This document shows, one piece after another, positions 36,895 through 46,027 of a stretch of DNA of 64,000 nt (positions are counted from its first letter, which is position 1; each line of letters begins with the position of its first letter). The notes beneath the pieces were generated by a model. The model saw nothing but the letters and a program-made list of their open reading frames with translations, made no database searches and was not told the DNA's origin. Source of the DNA: Bacillus shivajii. Its GTDB lineage: Bacteria > Bacillota > Bacilli > Bacillales > Salisediminibacteriaceae. Location: NCBI RefSeq assembly GCF_020519665.1, contig NZ_CP084703.1:2852001-2916000 (forward strand), written 5' to 3'. The position numbers and the translations under genes are program-made.

Positions 36895-37036
36895 CAAAAG
36901 CGCAAGGTACTAATGACAAATACACACAGCCCCTGCCTCTGTGAATGTTGAAGTCACCATCCGTTTTCGTACTCGTGTTATAAACGCTTGTTTCTGTTAG
37001 TAGATAACGATCGGGAGATTGAACACTTATAAAAAA

Positions 37037-37063
37037 ACAAAGGGCTTGAACAGCCCTTTGTTT
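37037..37063 (-). terminator. Terminator after fnr
   Basis: ACAAAGGGCT-GTTCA-AGCCCTTTGT then TTTTTT on the minus strand, starting two bases after the stop. Confidence 0.9.
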
Positions 37064-37773
37064 TAAATCGTACAAATTTCTACCGGACAATCACCACAAT
37101 GTAAAAAGTCTCTAAAATACTGTATATCATGAATCGTAATGTACCCATTATCGACCGATACGGTTCCATCTTTTTTTAGTCCATTAATCATACGGTTAAT
37201 ACTTTCTCTTGTTGTCCCTATATAATTTGCAATGTCCTGGTTAGTTAATTGAACATTTATTAAAATATCTTTTCCTTTTTGTACACCATATGAATTACTA
37301 AATCGAATTAATGTTGAATAAAATGCTCCAGTTTTCCCACATAATATTAAGTCACGGAATTTTGCTTGTGTCGATTGTGTATGTCGCGCGAACCATTTCA
37401 TAAAAGCAACAGCAATTTCACCATTTTCACGGAATAAAGCTTCTAACGTCTGCCGGTCAAACCGTATGAGTGTTGCTGGTTCGATTACTTCTGCTGTTAC
37501 ACTAATTGCCATCTCATTGAAGAGTCCAACTTCTCCGACAAGTTCATCTTTTTGCTTTAAATGAACGGAAAATTCTTTTCCATCGGCTGTCATTTTACTC
37601 AAGCGTACCTTTCCTGAACGTACTAAGTAGACATGTTCAGGGAAATCTCCTTCGTAAAAAAGAAAGGTCCCTCTTCTTTCATGAATTTCAAGGCCATATG
37701 AGAGCAATAGGTTTTGATTTTCTTCAGATAACTCATTAAAAAACCTTTTCATTTGTAATTGTTTTTTTTCCAT
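37063..37773 (-). CDS. fnr: Anaerobic regulator FNR, paralogue 2
   Basis: A 236-residue Crp/Fnr regulator with sensor domain, dimer helix, HTH (NQDIANYIGTTRESINRMI) and C-terminal cluster motif LHCGDCPVEICTI (C226, C229, C234). It is the likelier orthologue of B. subtilis fnr because of its neighbourhood with ywiC. Closely similar to the protein at 23169-23888 throughout. Probably activates the FNR boxes before ywiC, the nitrate block and the molybdenum-cofactor operon. No perfect FNR box is seen before its own ATG, only a TGTGA half site. Confidence 0.92.
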   Translation of the reverse strand: MEKKQLQMKRFFNELSEENQNLLLSYGLEIHERRGTFLFYEGDFPEHVYLVRSGKVRLSKMTADGKEFSVHLKQKDELVGEVGLFNEMAISVTAEVIEPATLIRFDRQTLEALFRENGEIAVAFMKWFARHTQSTQAKFRDLILCGKTGAFYSTLIRFSNSYGVQKGKDILINVQLTNQDIANYIGTTRESINRMINGLKKDGTVSVDNGYITIHDIQYFRDFLHCGDCPVEICTI

Positions 37774-38185
37774 TATAAAAACCTACTTTCTTCGTCCTTC
37801 TTAAATTGCATATCATGACGAGAGCGTTCCTTCTCTGTTCCTTTTATTTCTATTTTTATATTATCACTATTTAAATAGTTATAAAGGCGATGAATTTGAA
37901 GATTTTATGACGGTTTCATTCAATATTTTGTCACAGCACATTCTATTGTAAAGCTTTGTTAAAATTTGTTGCTTTATCATAGTAAACAAAGTTGCAATAG
38001 AAACACATAGCGCTCGTTCCCCTTCCCTCTACAAGTCAGGTGCATCTATTGAAAGTACTTATGATTGGTCAACATTAAACAATGACAGAGCTCTAAAAAA
38101 GAGACTAACGTATGCTAATCAATCGTTAAGGGAAAAATTTAAAAAAATCACTCTTTTTTGTTGAGAGATCATATACGAGGTATTT
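37774..38185. other. Divergent intergenic region of fnr and the lipid kinase
   Basis: 412 bp, AT-rich. It holds the divergent promoters and one TGTGA half site near 37930; no ORF or repeat-family copy was recognised. Confidence 0.4.
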
Positions 38186-39088
38186 ATGAGAAATAATCAA
38201 ATGCGCGCCCTAGTCATTTACAACCCAACTTCCGGAAAAAAGAGATATCATAAAAAGTTCCCTATAATCAAAAAAAAGCTCAAAGAACTTGGTTATACGT
38301 TAACAACTCTTTATTTAACTAACTTCACTGGTCATGAACCTTTAATAAATAAAGCTTGTAGTGAAAATTGGGATGCAATCTTCATTGCTGGAGGAGACGG
38401 AACGATCAATTATACAATACAAATCATTGCAGAGGAAAAAAACTGTCCTCCTATTGGTATCTTTCCTTTTGGGACGAGTAATGAGTTTGCAACATATATT
38501 GGAATGACAACGGATATAGATCATACGATTTCAATGATTGCAAAAAGATATTTTAGGTGGATAGACATCGGCAAATTCGGTAATAAATATTTTGCAAATA
38601 TCGCATCAGCAGGTTGGCTATCAGACATAACATACCGAACTTCACCATTTTTAAAATCATACATTGGTGAGTGGGCTTATATTTTGTCCTTTTTGAAATA
38701 CTTTTTTACAACGAAGCCAACAGGACAAATATGTGTTGAGTTTGATGATACAAACAAAATAAACGATTTATCTTTATTTTTAGTAATGAATGGCAACGGG
38801 GTTGGACCTTTCGAACGCTTAATACTAAATAGTGATTGTAAAGAGGGGTACTTCCATCTTTTTATATGTCATCAATCAAACCGTTTTGCCCTTTTTTGTG
38901 AACTACTCCGTATCATGCTACATTGCCCTAAAAAGCGTGACCCATTTATTAGACATACGAACATCCAGACAGCAACCTTTACAATTCCTGATAAGGTTTC
39001 GCTAAACCTTGATGGCGATAAAGCAACGACAAATCAATTTAAGTTTCAAGCCTTGCCTAAACATATAAAAGTGTTTAGTGCCACTTAA
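38186..39088 (+). CDS. Diacylglycerol/lipid kinase family protein
   Basis: A 300-residue cytoplasmic or peripheral lipid kinase with the catalytic glycine-rich loop FIAGGDGTINYTI near residue 70 and a second motif FGTSNEFATYIG, where the family usually has GTGNDFA. The C-terminal beta-sandwich (NLDGD) is present. The ATG follows ACGAGGTA. It faces a glycolipid glycosyltransferase and lies near another DagK-type gene, so a role in diacylglycerol turnover for membrane glycolipids is plausible. The substrate is not certain. Confidence 0.85.
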   Translation: MRNNQMRALVIYNPTSGKKRYHKKFPIIKKKLKELGYTLTTLYLTNFTGHEPLINKACSENWDAIFIAGGDGTINYTIQIIAEEKNCPPIGIFPFGTSNEFATYIGMTTDIDHTISMIAKRYFRWIDIGKFGNKYFANIASAGWLSDITYRTSPFLKSYIGEWAYILSFLKYFFTTKPTGQICVEFDDTNKINDLSLFLVMNGNGVGPFERLILNSDCKEGYFHLFICHQSNRFALFCELLRIMLHCPKKRDPFIRHTNIQTATFTIPDKVSLNLDGDKATTNQFKFQALPKHIKVFSAT

Positions 39089-39114
39089 ACTTACAAAAGA
39101 GTTGAACACAGTGT

Positions 39115-40248
39115 TCAACTCTTTTTTGCCTCTTGAATGACTTCTTCCTCCGTTAACATAAGGATCGTTTCAACAATATGGTTAGCCGCATCAGGTCGTT
39201 TTAATTTATTGGCATTAAGCATGATTTTTTCTGTAAATGACGGTTTGTAGAGTACGTCTTTCACTATATGTGAGAGCTCATCCTCAGAATCAACTTTTAT
39301 TGCTGCTCCTACCCGGTCTAAATATTGCGCGTTATGCTCTTCATGGCCTGGAACAGGGTTAAAAATCACGATCGGCGTTTCACAAGCAAGAGCTTCTGCT
39401 AATGTTAATCCTCCTGCTTTAGAAATGATAACATCACTTGCTTTTAAATAAAGTAGAAACTGATCGGTAAACTCAATAACCTTTATATGATGTTTACTAG
39501 GCTGATTATAAATATATCTTTTCACTTTCCTGTTATGTCCGACCATACAAACAACTTGTATTTGTTCTCGAAGGTGTTCAAGCTTTTGAATAATCTTCAC
39601 GTAATTTGTTAGGCCAATTCCTCCACCAGCGATTAATACAATTTTCTTTCGGTAAGGTAGTCCGAGTTCATTTCTAGCATTCAATTGAGACATATTAAAA
39701 CATGTGTTTTCACAAATCGGAATACCTGTTGAATGAAAGCGATGTGAATGTACATTATAATCTTTTGTAAAAGAATCAATTTCAGATGAAGCAGTAAAAT
39801 ACCCATCAATCTCATCTCTAATGTAAGCAGGATGCAATACAAAATCTGTAATCACTGTATAGAAAGGAATGTCTATTTTTTTCACATGCTTCATTCGAGA
39901 TAAAAAAGCGGTCACAAATGGGTGTGTAGAAATAATAAAAGGACATCCTTGTTTCTCAATCATTGCATACAATTGATTTACAAATAATGTCCCGAAACGG
40001 TCTAACAATAGAAATAGTGGCTTTTCTTCCGCCCGAAAATACAGTCTTCTCCATAACGAAGGATGTATTTTTAGTAATTGAATATAACTTTTTAACATAA
40101 AGGCATGTAATAATGGATGAATATCGTAAAATGTGTCTATTATTTTTGGTTTATATCCGTATTTTTCGAATTCAGCTTTGATTGCTTTAGCCGCTTGATT
40201 ATGTCCATGTCCAATCGAAGCTGAAAATATGATTGGCCGACCTTTCAT
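39115..40248 (-). CDS. Diacylglycerol glycosyltransferase (MGDG synthase/UgtP type)
   Basis: Glycosyltransferase family 28-like enzyme transferring a sugar from a nucleotide donor to diacylglycerol, producing membrane glycolipid. The N-terminal MGDG-synthase motif IFSASIGHGHNQAAKAI and the C-terminal donor-binding loop VIISKAGGLTLAEALACETP and PVPGHEEHNAQYL are visible. 377 residues. Start ATG 40248 is five bases after AGAGGAA; Met1 24 bases earlier precedes that site. A close homologue of UgtP-type enzymes, but the exact sugar is not deducible. Confidence 0.88.
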   Translation of the reverse strand: MKGRPIIFSASIGHGHNQAAKAIKAEFEKYGYKPKIIDTFYDIHPLLHAFMLKSYIQLLKIHPSLWRRLYFRAEEKPLFLLLDRFGTLFVNQLYAMIEKQGCPFIISTHPFVTAFLSRMKHVKKIDIPFYTVITDFVLHPAYIRDEIDGYFTASSEIDSFTKDYNVHSHRFHSTGIPICENTCFNMSQLNARNELGLPYRKKIVLIAGGGIGLTNYVKIIQKLEHLREQIQVVCMVGHNRKVKRYIYNQPSKHHIKVIEFTDQFLLYLKASDVIISKAGGLTLAEALACETPIVIFNPVPGHEEHNAQYLDRVGAAIKVDSEDELSHIVKDVLYKPSFTEKIMLNANKLKRPDAANHIVETILMLTEEEVIQEAKKS

Positions 40249-40489
40249 GTCATTTCCTCTCTTTCTTGACAATCTGTCGTATCACCCTCAATTCTTAACA
40301 ATATCTTTCCAAATCATTTTCAATTGATACATTCTTGCTTAGATTCATTAAATAGGTATTGTTTCAATCAATCATAATCTGTTCTTCATCGCCGTTTACA
40401 TATTTTGGTCCACCACTTCTCATACTAAAAACACATAACACCTACTCAATTAGACGGCAAAAATATACTAACAAGTGAGGTGAATATTT

Positions 40490-40627
40490 TTGAAAGTCGA
40501 CTTTGAAAAACTAAGATCTTTTTTCACTGAATCTGTTTATTCTTTTTTCCTGTTTGAGTATGAACACCTTTTTGAATATGATCCTGTAATGCTTTATGAA
40601 ACGAACCATCCATTAACCGAAAAATAG
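40490..40627 (+). CDS. Candidate 45-residue small protein
   Basis: Reads from TTG 40490 behind GTGAGGTGA: an acidic, aromatic-rich peptide (MKVDFEKLRSFFTESVYSFF at its start, ending NHPLTEK). A terminator follows 13 bp after the stop. Unrecognised; supported only by the ribosome-binding site and the terminator. Confidence 0.4.
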   Translation: MKVDFEKLRSFFTESVYSFFLFEYEHLFEYDPVMLYETNHPLTEK

Positions 40628-40639
40628 TAAAGAAAAAAA

Positions 40640-40671
40640 GATGCTCTCACACAACACGAAGAGCATCTTTT
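40640..40671. terminator. Terminator overlapping the dgk 3' end
   Basis: GATGCTCT ... AGAGCATC (40640-40647 and 40660-40667) with TTTTT on the plus side and TTTTTTTCTTT on the minus side. The downstream arm lies inside the last codons of the dgk gene. Confidence 0.85.
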
Positions 40672-41531
40672 TCTATACGGAGACTAATTGGACTTTCCAT
40701 CATAGGTTCTCCATCACTATGTATAAATATTGGTTTTTCACTTGTTATGTGTACTTCCCTACCCTTTAATATCGTAACATTCTCCTTTGTTATATGCTTT
40801 CCTTTGTATGCTTTCGGAAACAAGTTCAATAGTTCCCACTTCGACATCCTTTGTACAATGCAAAGGTCAAGGAGACCATCATTAAATGAAGCTTCAGGAC
40901 ATATCGCAATTCCACCAGCATAATTTGGTGCATTGGCTACTGCAACTAACCAAACATCAGTAAATTTCTGAGTCTCACCGTCTATCGTCAACTCGATATC
41001 CGTTGGTTGATAACTTTTTAAAGTTTCCAGTAAGCAAAAGGCGTATGATAACCCACCTAATTTAAAATGATTTAAGTAACGTTTATAAGAAGAACGATTT
41101 ACATTTTTAGCAACCATCCCATCTAGTCCAATCCCCGTAACGGTTAAACAGTATTGCTTACCAGTGTGTAATAAGTCAACTTGCCTCGTTTCATTAATTA
41201 ATATTCTCTTTAAAGCTTTCATCCAATCCATTGGAATACCTAAAGACCTAGCAAAGTCATTTCCAGAGCCTGCTGGAATTACCCCAAGAGAAACATCTTG
41301 ATAAGCAAGCTCATTTGCCACGTGATGAATCGTCCCATCACCACCAACAGCGATGATCGTTGTTACTTTTTTCTCAACAAAATCTTTTACTGTTGCTTTC
41401 ACATCTCCTTCAGATTCGGTAAAGCAAGCAATAAAGCGATAATCGTTATCCATCATATATCGTTCTACACGCTTCCATACCCGCCCTCCCTTACCGTTAC
41501 CAGAACGACTATTTATAATAAAACCAATCAT
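40647..41531 (-). CDS. Diacylglycerol kinase (DgkB/YegS type)
   Basis: A 294-residue lipid kinase. The N-terminal INSRSGNGKGG, the nucleotide loop IAVGGDGTIHHVANEL (near residue 60) and the canonical PAGSGNDFARSLG motif are intact, with the C-terminal HSDGEP segment. It phosphorylates diacylglycerol or a related lipid so it can re-enter phospholipid synthesis. The ATG follows TTGGAGGAAGT. Its stop codon sits in the terminator hairpin. It complements the more divergent paralogue at 38186-39088. Confidence 0.9.
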   Translation of the reverse strand: MIGFIINSRSGNGKGGRVWKRVERYMMDNDYRFIACFTESEGDVKATVKDFVEKKVTTIIAVGGDGTIHHVANELAYQDVSLGVIPAGSGNDFARSLGIPMDWMKALKRILINETRQVDLLHTGKQYCLTVTGIGLDGMVAKNVNRSSYKRYLNHFKLGGLSYAFCLLETLKSYQPTDIELTIDGETQKFTDVWLVAVANAPNYAGGIAICPEASFNDGLLDLCIVQRMSKWELLNLFPKAYKGKHITKENVTILKGREVHITSEKPIFIHSDGEPMMESPISLRIEKDALRVV

Positions 41532-41666
41532 TGTACTTCCTCCAATACATTATAATCTCTAAATAAATAACCCTTATGTATAATTTTAGTAATTTTTGAA
41601 GATATTATTCCTAAAGATGGAAATTGACTCACCATTTCCCAAACTCTAAATTGGAGGGAATTTTTG

Positions 41667-42758
41667 ATGAACTCTTTTACAATTACAGGTGAATCCCCAA
41701 GTCAACACACAAAATGGCTACTTGAAGGCATTCGAGAAACATTTACAAACGAGGGATATACATACTTCGATACTCCTATTAATGACATAAACCTTGTGTT
41801 TCATGTTATTGACCCGGAGTCCCCTCGACCATTTCGTCGTAAAGCCCAAGGAACATTTGTTGTTTCAGTCGTCGAAACAGATGAAACACCGCAAGATATT
41901 CATAAGGAAGCCTATCCATATTTAATTAGAAGTTTAGCCAATCACTTAATGTATATTGTTAAAGAGAAGCATGAAACAGAAATTTATTTTTTAACTCCTG
42001 AACAAGGACGTTATAGCATAAACTTTTATCATGATGAAAAAAATGATGGACTGTTTCAGCAAATTTATAAACGTCTAAAGCCACTAGCTGCCTCAAAGCT
42101 CGTCATTGATAATGATTTTTCTGAAGATCTACCTGAACCTCTTTGGACAGGTGATGAAGTTACTGAAACATTGCGTGCATCTGGAAAAAAATTAGATCGG
42201 ATGAACCTTCTTCCTGCTCCATTTCCGTTGGAAGAAGTACTGTCAGAAAGAGACATTCGCCATCTAAAGAAACTTTATGGAATCGGAGGTTTAAGCTACG
42301 GAAATTTAAGTGCGAGAAAAGATGAAAACAGCTTTTGGATGAGTGCAAGCGGAATTGATAAATCAAATATGAGTGAGGTCGGAAAAGACTTTCTTTACAT
42401 CTGTGGCTATGATGATGAAAATAACAGAATGAAAGTCAGTATCCCTCCAAACGTTACACCAAAGCGTGCATCCGTCGACGCGATTGAACATTGGATGATC
42501 TATAAGGAGCACCCCGGAGTCGGTGCGATTGTCCATATTCACGCTTGGATGGATGGCATTGAAGCAACTGAATTTAATTACCCTTGTGGTACAGTCGATC
42601 TTGCTAAATCCGTCGCAAAATTAGTCAGTGAATCAGAAGACCCTACTCGAGCTGTCATTGGGTTAAAAAATCACGGCCTCACGATTACAGGGCATGACCT
42701 TAAAGATATTTTTGAAAGAATTGAAGGGAAAATCATTCCTCAAGTCCCAATGCAATAA
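41667..42758 (+). CDS. Class II aldolase/adducin-domain protein with an extra N-terminal domain
   Basis: 363 residues. The C-terminal half (about 190-363) is a class II aldolase/adducin domain: LYGIGGLSYGNLSARKD, MSASG, the metal-binding histidines in VGAIVHIHAWMDG, and LKNHGLTITG. The first 180 residues (from MNSFTITGESPSQHTKW) form a separate domain I do not recognise. Start ATG 41667 follows GGAGGGA. Such proteins act on phosphorylated sugars or related aldehydes; the substrate is unknown. A zinc dehydrogenase follows after an intervening repeat, so the two may belong together. Confidence 0.82.
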   Translation: MNSFTITGESPSQHTKWLLEGIRETFTNEGYTYFDTPINDINLVFHVIDPESPRPFRRKAQGTFVVSVVETDETPQDIHKEAYPYLIRSLANHLMYIVKEKHETEIYFLTPEQGRYSINFYHDEKNDGLFQQIYKRLKPLAASKLVIDNDFSEDLPEPLWTGDEVTETLRASGKKLDRMNLLPAPFPLEEVLSERDIRHLKKLYGIGGLSYGNLSARKDENSFWMSASGIDKSNMSEVGKDFLYICGYDDENNRMKVSIPPNVTPKRASVDAIEHWMIYKEHPGVGAIVHIHAWMDGIEATEFNYPCGTVDLAKSVAKLVSESEDPTRAVIGLKNHGLTITGHDLKDIFERIEGKIIPQVPMQ

Positions 42759-42777
42759 GAAAATTTCAAGGCGCCCG

Positions 42778-43000
42778 CCTATCGGCGATAAGCACTGCCT
42801 CTTCCTCTGCTTTGTAGTTTATCCGTCCACCGCGTTATACGCCACGTCCTGTGGCATGCGCGGCATTAGGACGTCCTGTCCGTCCACCGCGTTATACGCC
42901 ACGTCCTGTGGCATGCGCGGGGGAAAGCGTCCGTCTTAAGTGAAGTTCACACTCATCATTCGGAATTTAGCATCATATTTTGAGTTATGAAATTGATTCA
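42778..43000. repeat. AGGAC-hairpin tandem plus family A end
   Basis: The 58-bp segment around CCGTCCACCGCGTTATACG (near 42824 and 42880) occurs twice, with hairpins GCCAC-GTCCT-GTGGC (42841-42855, 42898-42912) and GGAC-GTCCT-GTCC (42869-42881). From about 42920 to 43000 a family A right end follows (GAAAGCGTCCGTCT ... TTATGAAATTGATTCA), 46 bp before the dehydrogenase ATG. Confidence 0.8.
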
Positions 43001-43045
43001 TCTTTAAAAATAATTTATGGAATGAATACGAAAGAAGGTGGTTCA

Positions 43046-44272
43046 ATGAAAGCCATCCAGTTTGACCTAAATATACCAAAATATGCTTTAAGTAAAGCGA
43101 TGGGAAAAGTAAACCCATCCCTTTACGTAAACTCTCCTCTATCTTGTTTACAACTTAAAGAAGTAGACGTACCGAAGCTGCCTGATGAAGAATGGGTTGA
43201 AGTAAAAGTCAAATACGGTGGGATTTGTGGGAGCGACTTAAATTTAATTTCCTTAAAAGATAGTCCTGCTACCTCACCCTTTATCTCATTTCCATTTACG
43301 ATGGGGCATGAAATCGTTGGAACAGTTTCAAATAAAGGCGCTAGCGTTGAGCACCTCTCAGTAGGAGAAAGAGTCGTAATCGATCCGATTTTAGGATGTA
43401 AGGCTAGAGGTGTCACACCATTGTGTAGTGAGTGTGAAAAAGGGAACGATAACTTATGTAAACATATGAATAATGGTTCGATTTCTCCTGGGCTTTTAAC
43501 TGGAACTTGTAAAGATACGGGTGGTAGCTGGAGTAGCCATGTCGTTGCTCATGAAAGCCAAATTATAAAACTTCCATCAAGTGTCGATGATGCAAACGGT
43601 GTACTTATTGAGCCATTTAGCTGTGCGCTTCATACAGTATTACAAAATCCACCTGAAGAAAATGATACTGTATTTGTTATTGGGTCTGGTGTAATTGGTA
43701 TTTGCGTCATTGCTGCTTTACGTGCATTAGATTATAAATGTAGAGTTGTAGCGCTCGTAAAGTACAAATTTCAAGGAGAAATGGCTTCTCGATTCGGAGC
43801 TGATGAAGTCATCTATGTAACAAAAGGGAAAGAATATATTTCTCAAGCAGCCAACTCATTTGCAGCAGATGTCCTTTATCCAGTGTTTGGTGAACCAATT
43901 GTTCATGGCGGTGCAGACATTATTTATGAATGTGTTGGTAACAAGAAAAGTTTACATGACGCCATACGTTTTGCACGAAAAGGTGGAAAAATTGTCTTAC
44001 TAGGTTTAGCGAGCTACGTGGAAAATCTTGATATGACAATGATTTGGCTCAACGAATTGGAGATTAAGGGTAGCTTTGCCTATAGTACGGAACAGTTTCG
44101 TGGTGAAAAAAAACGTACCCTACAAATTGCAGTTGATTTAATAGCAGAAAAGAAAGTTGATTTGTCACCGCTTATTACTCATACTTTTTCACTTGAAGAA
44201 TATCGGGAAGCCATCGCCACAGCAACAAATAAGAAGAAGGAACAAACAATGAAGGTCGTTTTTGAACCGTAG
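43046..44272 (+). CDS. Zinc-dependent medium-chain alcohol/polyol dehydrogenase
   Basis: A 408-residue MDR-family oxidoreductase. Catalytic zinc ligands: Cys in GGICGSDLNL, His-Glu in TMGHEIVGT, and Glu in IEPFSCALH. Structural-zinc cysteines lie in LCSECEKGNDNLC. The Rossmann motif VIGSGVIGICV lies near residue 205. The start is ATG 43046 behind GAAGGTGG; the open frame upstream runs into the repeat and should not be counted. Substrate unspecified; NAD(P) dependence inferred. Confidence 0.9.
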   Translation: MKAIQFDLNIPKYALSKAMGKVNPSLYVNSPLSCLQLKEVDVPKLPDEEWVEVKVKYGGICGSDLNLISLKDSPATSPFISFPFTMGHEIVGTVSNKGASVEHLSVGERVVIDPILGCKARGVTPLCSECEKGNDNLCKHMNNGSISPGLLTGTCKDTGGSWSSHVVAHESQIIKLPSSVDDANGVLIEPFSCALHTVLQNPPEENDTVFVIGSGVIGICVIAALRALDYKCRVVALVKYKFQGEMASRFGADEVIYVTKGKEYISQAANSFAADVLYPVFGEPIVHGGADIIYECVGNKKSLHDAIRFARKGGKIVLLGLASYVENLDMTMIWLNELEIKGSFAYSTEQFRGEKKRTLQIAVDLIAEKKVDLSPLITHTFSLEEYREAIATATNKKKEQTMKVVFEP

Positions 44273-44304
44273 ATTGTTGTATTTAGGAAAATTTGTTTAT
44301 GGTT

Positions 44305-44335
44305 AGATCACCAAAATCTTTTTGGTGATCTTTTT
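44305..44335 (+). terminator. Terminator after the dehydrogenase
   Basis: AGATCACCAAAA-TCT-TTTTGGTGATCT then TTTT. Confidence 0.9.
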
Positions 44336-44463
44336 AGTTTTCTTTCTTTACAATTTATCAGTTCAAAAAATGCACTGAATTTATTAATTCAGCGGGCTTT
44401 ATTATCTCCAGCCATCGTCTAATTTTCACAATTACACCAAACTTCGTATGCAACTGCACAATA

Positions 44464-44493
44464 GAAAAAGAGCATCACAAATTGGATGCTCTA
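44464..44493 (-). terminator. Terminator of the nitrate block
   Basis: AGAGCATC-CAATTTGT-GATGCTCT then TTTTCT on the minus strand, 14 bp after the last narK stop. Confidence 0.85.
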
Positions 44494-44506
44494 CTGTTCT
44501 AATAAC

Positions 44507-45997
44507 CTATGAAATTCTTTTTGCTTCTTTAGCTGCTTCTGCTTGATCAACAGACGATAATTCATATTCTTCACTATGAGAGCCTTTCGGTTCTTCAAGG
44601 AACAAGAAACAAAATACGAAACTAAAGAAAGCTCCCCCCGCTAAAATAAAGAAGAATGTTTGTGGTGTAACCATTGTATATACAGTTAAGTATACAACTG
44701 CTCCAACATTCCCGTATGCTCCAGCCATACCTGAAATTTGTCCTGTCAATCGTTTTTTAATAAGAGGAATGACTGCAAATGTTGCACCTTCTGCCCCTTG
44801 GATAAAGAATGAAGTCATGACTGTAACAGCAATAGCTAGATATAATGGCCATTCACTATTCATTAGCCCCATAGTAAATAAACCGATACTAATTCCAAAC
44901 ATATAGAGAAGCATGACTTCTTTACGGCTCGACAACTTATCAGACAACAACCCACCTAGTGGTCTTGCAACTAAGTTAACAAAGGCAAACGATGCTGCGA
45001 TCATTCCTGCAGCTGTTGCTGATAGCGAAAAGGTCGATTGAAAGAAAAATGGTAGCATTGAGACAATCGCGAGTTCTGCACCAAAATTGGCAAAGTACGT
45101 TGTATTAAGAGCTGCAACATTTCGGAATTTATACCGATCATCTTCTGGTACACCCGCTCTTAAAATAGGTAAATTCACTCTTAAAATTTGATAAATTTGA
45201 TAACCAGAAACAACAACTAATATGGTACAAATAATATATAACGCTTCAACTGATAAAAAATCTAGGTCATACAATCTCCAAGATAATAGGCCTAAAGCAC
45301 CTGCAAGTGGTACCGTCCAAATAATGAGCCAAATCATGTCTTTATAACTGCTTACTTCCATTGCTGCAATTTTACGAGGTTTTTGATAAACTTTCCCGTC
45401 AGGCGTATCTTTTACAGAGAACCAATAGATGACACCGTACACGATACAAATGACACCTGTAAATGCGATCGCATATCTCCAGCCATCATCACCGCCAAAC
45501 AAAGTGATTGCAAACCACGGTAACACCATTGCAGCGAACGCTGAACCGAAATTTCCCCAGCCTGCATAGAAGCCTTCAGCAAATCCAACACTCTTCGGTG
45601 GGAACCATTCAGAAACCATTCGTATGCCGACTACGAAACTAGCACCGATGCTACTCAAAATTAACCTAGAAATAAATAGTTGCATCCAACTTGATCCAAA
45701 AGCAAAAAAGAAAGTAGGAATCGCCATTGTTATTAATAGGATCGAAAATACTCTACGAGGTCCATATTTATCAAGGAGCATTCCGACGATAATCCGCGCT
45801 GGAATCGTTAACGCAACATTTAAGATTGCTAGAGCAGCGATATGGTCCATTGTCAGCCACCCTACTGACTGGACCATCGTCCCTGCTAAAGGTGCCATGT
45901 TAAACCAAGCAAAGAAGGAGACAAAGAAAGCAATCCATGTAAGGTGTAACATTTTTGTTCTTTCATTTTTAAATTGAAACAATTCTTTCGCTTTCAT
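44507..45997 (-). CDS. narK: NarK-family nitrate/nitrite transporter, second copy
   Basis: Major-facilitator protein of 496 residues with twelve helices. The nitrate-porter motif appears as VGFAEGFYAGWGNFGSAFAA near residue 140; VNLVARPLGGLLSDKLSSR lies near residue 310. An extra cytoplasmic segment between helices 6 and 7 makes it longer than the upstream copy. It ends the nitrate block, 30 bp after the other narK. Tandem narK genes of two types (proton symport and nitrate/nitrite antiport) occur in denitrifiers; which this is cannot be told safely. Confidence 0.88.
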   Translation of the reverse strand: MKAKELFQFKNERTKMLHLTWIAFFVSFFAWFNMAPLAGTMVQSVGWLTMDHIAALAILNVALTIPARIIVGMLLDKYGPRRVFSILLITMAIPTFFFAFGSSWMQLFISRLILSSIGASFVVGIRMVSEWFPPKSVGFAEGFYAGWGNFGSAFAAMVLPWFAITLFGGDDGWRYAIAFTGVICIVYGVIYWFSVKDTPDGKVYQKPRKIAAMEVSSYKDMIWLIIWTVPLAGALGLLSWRLYDLDFLSVEALYIICTILVVVSGYQIYQILRVNLPILRAGVPEDDRYKFRNVAALNTTYFANFGAELAIVSMLPFFFQSTFSLSATAAGMIAASFAFVNLVARPLGGLLSDKLSSRKEVMLLYMFGISIGLFTMGLMNSEWPLYLAIAVTVMTSFFIQGAEGATFAVIPLIKKRLTGQISGMAGAYGNVGAVVYLTVYTMVTPQTFFFILAGGAFFSFVFCFLFLEEPKGSHSEEYELSSVDQAEAAKEAKRIS

Positions 45998-46027
45998 ACG
46001 ACGCCCATCTCCTTTATTTTTTTGCCG

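Noticed and set aside
36881-37090. Open frame of 69 codons overlapping the fnr terminator
   Set aside because: Antisense shadow that includes the terminator stem and the ends of two real genes.
42980-43045. Upstream extension of the zinc dehydrogenase
   Set aside because: The extension is translated from the family A repeat end; ATG 43046 has a proper ribosome-binding site and aligns with the family start.
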